Of a stretch of DNA of 8,252 nucleotides, positions 5,847 to 8,252 are shown piece after piece. The notes beneath the pieces were generated by a model. That model had not been told where the DNA came from. It saw only the letters and a program-made list of their open reading frames with translations, and did no database searches. A program made the position numbers and the translations under genes. Positions within the stretch are counted from its first letter, which is position 1. Every line of letters starts with the position of its first letter. Source of the stretch: Caldisericota bacterium (GTDB lineage: Bacteria; Caldisericota; Caldisericia; Caldisericales; Caldisericaceae); assembly GCA_030642335.1 (NCBI GenBank), contig DAOWNX010000026.1, positions 1 through 8,252 on the forward strand, in the 5' to 3' direction.

Positions 5847-5892
5847 GCCAGGGCAATTTAAAATACAATAAAAATTTTTATAAGGAGGCGTT

Positions 5893-7137
5893 ATGGTAGA
5901 CATTGAAAAAGCCAACCAAGAAGCTCTTAAAAGGCTTCTTGATGCAAGACCGGTTTGGATTGGTGTTGAGAAAGCAATCGATGTAATCCCTGGAATGAAG
6001 AAAAATCTTATTCTTCACGCAGGTCCGCCTGTGACCTGGGACAGGATGAGTGGCCCTCAAAAAGGGGCAGTTATGGGCGTTTTGGTGTATGAAGGGCTTG
6101 CTAAAACTCCAGAAGAGGCAGCAGCACTTGCTGCATCTGGTGAAATTGAATTCGATCCCTGCCATCATCATGACACTGTAGGACCAATGGCTGGAATTGT
6201 TTCTGCATCAATGCCTGTTGCTGTTGTGAAAAATGAAACATTTGGCAATGTGGCTTTTAACACTCTTAATGAAGGAATTGGAAAGGTTCTGAGGATGGGT
6301 GCATATTCTCCGGATGTCATTGAAAGATTGAAGTGGATGGAAAATGTTATGCTCCCGGTTTTAAGTAAGGCTATAAATAAGGCGGGGAAAATGGAGCTTA
6401 AGCCCATAATAGCAGAAGCACTTACAATGGGGGACGAACTTCATAATAGAAGTAGAGCTGCGTCGTATTTATTATTTGCAAAAATAACGCCCTATCTTCT
6501 ACAAACTATGGAAGATACAAAAAACACAATTGATGTAATTAACTTTATGCAGGCAAACATTCATACTTTCCTTCCATTTATTATGGCAAGTTGCAAGGCC
6601 TCTCTTGACCCTGCAAAAAATATTGAAGGAAGCACTATGGTAACTGCTATGTCAAGAAATGGAACTGACTGGGGTATCCAAGTTTCTGGACTTGGTGATG
6701 AATGGTTTGTTGCAGAATCCCCTGTTCCGGATGTTCTTCTTTTCCCTGGATTTAAAAAAGAAGATGTTGGAAGAGATATAGGTGATAGTTCAATAATGGA
6801 AACTGCAGGTCTTGGCGGTTTTGCAATCGCTGCAGCACCGGCAATAATTCAATTTGTAGGAGGAAATGTTGCGCTTGGAACTTCTAAAAACCTTGAAATG
6901 TATGAAATTACAATTGGTGAAAACAATATTTATCAAATTCCTAATTTCGATGGCAGAGGAACTCCAACAGGGATAGACATCAGAAAAGTTGTTGAGAAAA
7001 ATATTGTTCCGTTCCTTGATACTGGTGTTGCTCACAAAGATGCCGGAGTTGGGCAGGTTGGTGCAGGACTTATTGATGCTCCAATGAAAGTATTTAAGGA
7101 TGCTGTTGTTGCATTTGCAAAGAAATACGCGTCTTAA
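5893..7137 (+). CDS. DUF1116 family protein (AllG/YlbE-like)
   Basis: This 414-residue soluble protein belongs to DUF1116, the family of E. coli YlbE, now AllG, which with AllF (FdrA) and AllH forms oxamic transcarbamylase in anaerobic allantoin use. The length is close to that of AllG (about 420). Typical stretches are HAGPPVTWDRMSGPQKGAVMG (42-62), FDPCHHHDTVGPMAGIVSAS (87-106) with a Cys-His-His-His-Asp cluster at 90-94 that could bind metal or substrate, MGDELHNRSRAAS (179-191), AMSRNGTDWGIQVSGLGD (252-269) and a C-terminal GVAHKDAGVGQVGAGL (378-393). The start is firm: AAGGAGG ends 4 nt before the ATG. Two stop codons in a row end it, and the cyclase gene follows 25 nt later with its own site, so they form one operon. 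AllF, AllH and carbamate kinase are not seen, so the exact reaction here is unproven; a carbamoyl-transfer role on an amide product is the natural guess. Confidence 0.88.
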   Translation: MVDIEKANQEALKRLLDARPVWIGVEKAIDVIPGMKKNLILHAGPPVTWDRMSGPQKGAVMGVLVYEGLAKTPEEAAALAASGEIEFDPCHHHDTVGPMAGIVSASMPVAVVKNETFGNVAFNTLNEGIGKVLRMGAYSPDVIERLKWMENVMLPVLSKAINKAGKMELKPIIAEALTMGDELHNRSRAASYLLFAKITPYLLQTMEDTKNTIDVINFMQANIHTFLPFIMASCKASLDPAKNIEGSTMVTAMSRNGTDWGIQVSGLGDEWFVAESPVPDVLLFPGFKKEDVGRDIGDSSIMETAGLGGFAIAAAPAIIQFVGGNVALGTSKNLEMYEITIGENNIYQIPNFDGRGTPTGIDIRKVVEKNIVPFLDTGVAHKDAGVGQVGAGLIDAPMKVFKDAVVAFAKKYAS

Positions 7138-7162
7138 TAATAAAAATTAAAGGGAGGTAAGT

Positions 7163-8252
7163 ATGGAAAGTGAAAAGTTTCTTGAATTAATGAAAAATGC
7201 CAAGGTTTATGACCTGTCACATCCTGTTAGTATCTTTACACCACCCTGGCCTCATGACAAATCTTTTGAGGTGCATTTCTTTAAAAGGGTTACGGGAGCT
7301 TATGGTGGTGGACAGGGAGCAAATGGCCAGATCTTAAATTGGAGTAACTCTGTTGGAACTCATCTTGTTGGGGAAACAGCGTATCATTCTGGTGGAAGAG
7401 CAATTAGTGACATTCCACTTAAAGAACTTTCAGGACAAGGGGTTGTTGTTGATATTTCGGATGCGGTAAGTGATTATGGCATTATTACTCCTGAAATGAT
7501 TACTGAAAGAGCAGATGTAAAAGAGGGAGATATTCTTATTATTTATACTGGTTACAACAAGTACTCCTGGGATAAACCTGATGCAAGCGAATTTGATTTT
7601 TTGGTGCGTCATCCTGGGGCAAATATGGAGTTCTTTGAATGGGCCATGAAGATGAAATTAAAATGGGTTGGAACAGATGCTGGTTGTATTGAGCATCCAA
7701 TGAATACTCCAATAAAATACTGGCATGAGAGAGATTTTACAAAGGCAAAAGAAAAATTGAGAGAGAATTATGGAAAAGAATGGGATGAAATGTTCCCCCC
7801 TGAAGAATACTATAAATTGATGCATATAAAAGTTCCAAAGTCTCATTTAGTTTTTGTAGAAAGTGTTGGAGGAGATATAGAAAAAGTTCTAAATAAGAGA
7901 GTATGGTTCTTTAATGGAGTTATACCGTTTATGGAAACAGAAGCAGCATGGACAAGATTGGTTGCATATGAAGCACCAGATGGCATGAATAATGAAGAGT
8001 TTATTCAAATCATGGAGTCAATGGAACAGTATGACCTTACAGTACCATTTAGCGTAAGAACACCACAGTGGTTGAACTATGAACCGCTCACTGTGAAATT
8101 CTTTAAAAGAGTTGGTCAGCAGCAGTTTGGTCTTGGTAGAAATGCTTCAATATGTAATGCAAGTATTCATCTTGGTACACATATGGATGGAGAGAAACAC
8201 TTTTACCCTGCAGGTAAAACAATTGGGCAGGTTCCACTTGAAAAATGGATTG
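7163..8252 (+). CDS. Tandem two-domain cyclase (kynurenine formamidase/isatin hydrolase family), 3' end outside window
   Basis: The frame is open for 363 codons to the window edge, so the stop lies beyond it. AGGGAGG (7151-7157) sits 5 nt before the ATG. The protein belongs to the cyclase family (PF04199), metal hydrolases of N-formylkynurenine, isatin and similar amides. It holds two copies. Domain 1 (about 15-270) starts YDLSHP and has the later family landmarks HPGANMEFFEWA (150-161), WVGTDAGCIEHP (168-179) and Glu233. Its metal motif is degraded: SVGTHLVGETAY (63-74) stands where H-x-G-T-H-x-D-x3-H is expected, losing His, Asp and the last His and keeping only His67. Domain 2 (from about 289, YDLTVP) has the intact HLGTHMDGEKHF (336-347). 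Both copies share FFKRV and the spacing around GTH, which indicates an internal duplication. Members usually have one domain of 210-270 residues. It is cotranscribed with DUF1116. The substrate is unknown; opening of a cyclic amide is likely. Confidence 0.88.
   Translation, partial: MESEKFLELMKNAKVYDLSHPVSIFTPPWPHDKSFEVHFFKRVTGAYGGGQGANGQILNWSNSVGTHLVGETAYHSGGRAISDIPLKELSGQGVVVDISDAVSDYGIITPEMITERADVKEGDILIIYTGYNKYSWDKPDASEFDFLVRHPGANMEFFEWAMKMKLKWVGTDAGCIEHPMNTPIKYWHERDFTKAKEKLRENYGKEWDEMFPPEEYYKLMHIKVPKSHLVFVESVGGDIEKVLNKRVWFFNGVIPFMETEAAWTRLVAYEAPDGMNNEEFIQIMESMEQYDLTVPFSVRTPQWLNYEPLTVKFFKRVGQQQFGLGRNASICNASIHLGTHMDGEKHFYPAGKTIGQVPLEKWI

Noticed and set aside
5868..5881. Perfect palindrome ATAAAAATTTTTAT before the DUF1116 ribosome site
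   Set aside because: It is a pure A/T run that can arise easily at this base composition; its position next to the Shine-Dalgarno gives no independent support for an operator.
5797..5892. T-box riboswitch in the DUF1116 leader
   Set aside because: No AGGGTGG-type antiterminator box, specifier loop or terminator with a T-run was found, and the leader is too short.
5878..6171. Minus-strand open frame rich in Cys and Phe over the DUF1116 gene
   Set aside because: It is antisense to a gene with recognisable family motifs and has no ribosome site or promoter of its own.

Overview
The window (about 8.25 kb, clearly AT-rich) comes from a bacterium. It has strong AGGAGG-type ribosome binding sites, ATG/GTG/TTG starts, three sigma-70-like promoters that all carry TTGACT as the -35 box, many AGA/ATA codons and Lys/Glu-rich proteins. 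This fits a low-GC anaerobe, possibly thermophilic (Clostridia, Thermotogota, Caldisericota or Atribacterota type). The DRTGG/ATPase pair supports an anaerobe, but the sequence alone does not fix the phylum. There are no rRNA or tRNA genes, insertion sequences or CRISPR arrays.

Layout. (1) 1-1209 (+): the 3' part of a Lys/Glu-rich protein with a long charged linker and a compact C-terminal domain that looks like a PIN fold; the true start probably lies outside the window. (2) 1392-2569 (-): a two-gene operon, convergent with the first gene, encoding a stand-alone DRTGG-domain protein and an RsbW/SpoIIAB-like ATPase fused to a second DRTGG domain; the genes overlap by 16 nt. (3) 2570-3217: a 648-nt divergent intergenic region with a promoter on each side, a 21-bp direct repeat over the permease promoter, and a leader of about 150 nt with a well-placed 13-codon mini-ORF. 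(4) 3218-4753 (+): an NCS2/NAT nucleobase permease whose second half resembles the animal ascorbate/nucleobase (SVCT) branch. (5) 4840-5701 (+): two small, unrecognised membrane proteins, one with two membrane segments and one with a single segment and a PH/GRAM-like domain. (6) 5893 to the end (+): its own promoter, then a DUF1116 (AllG/YlbE-like) protein and, 25 nt later, a cyclase-family metal hydrolase that runs off the right edge.

How the genes may work together. In E. coli an NCS2 purine permease (ybbY) and a DUF1116 protein (AllG, a subunit of oxamic transcarbamylase) belong to the allantoin regulon. Here the same two families sit near a hydrolase family that opens or deformylates cyclic and N-formyl amides (kynurenine formamidase, isatin hydrolase). 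A reasonable inference is uptake and anaerobic breakdown of a nucleobase-like or other N-heterocyclic amide. The usual partners FdrA/AllF, AllH and carbamate kinase are not in the window.

The most unusual feature is the cyclase gene. It encodes two cyclase domains in tandem: the first has lost three of its four expected metal ligands, while the second (cut by the window edge) keeps the complete motif. A short ORF ending in Trp-Trp-stop at the head of the DUF1116-cyclase transcript, and the mini-ORF before the permease, are possible but unproven control elements.
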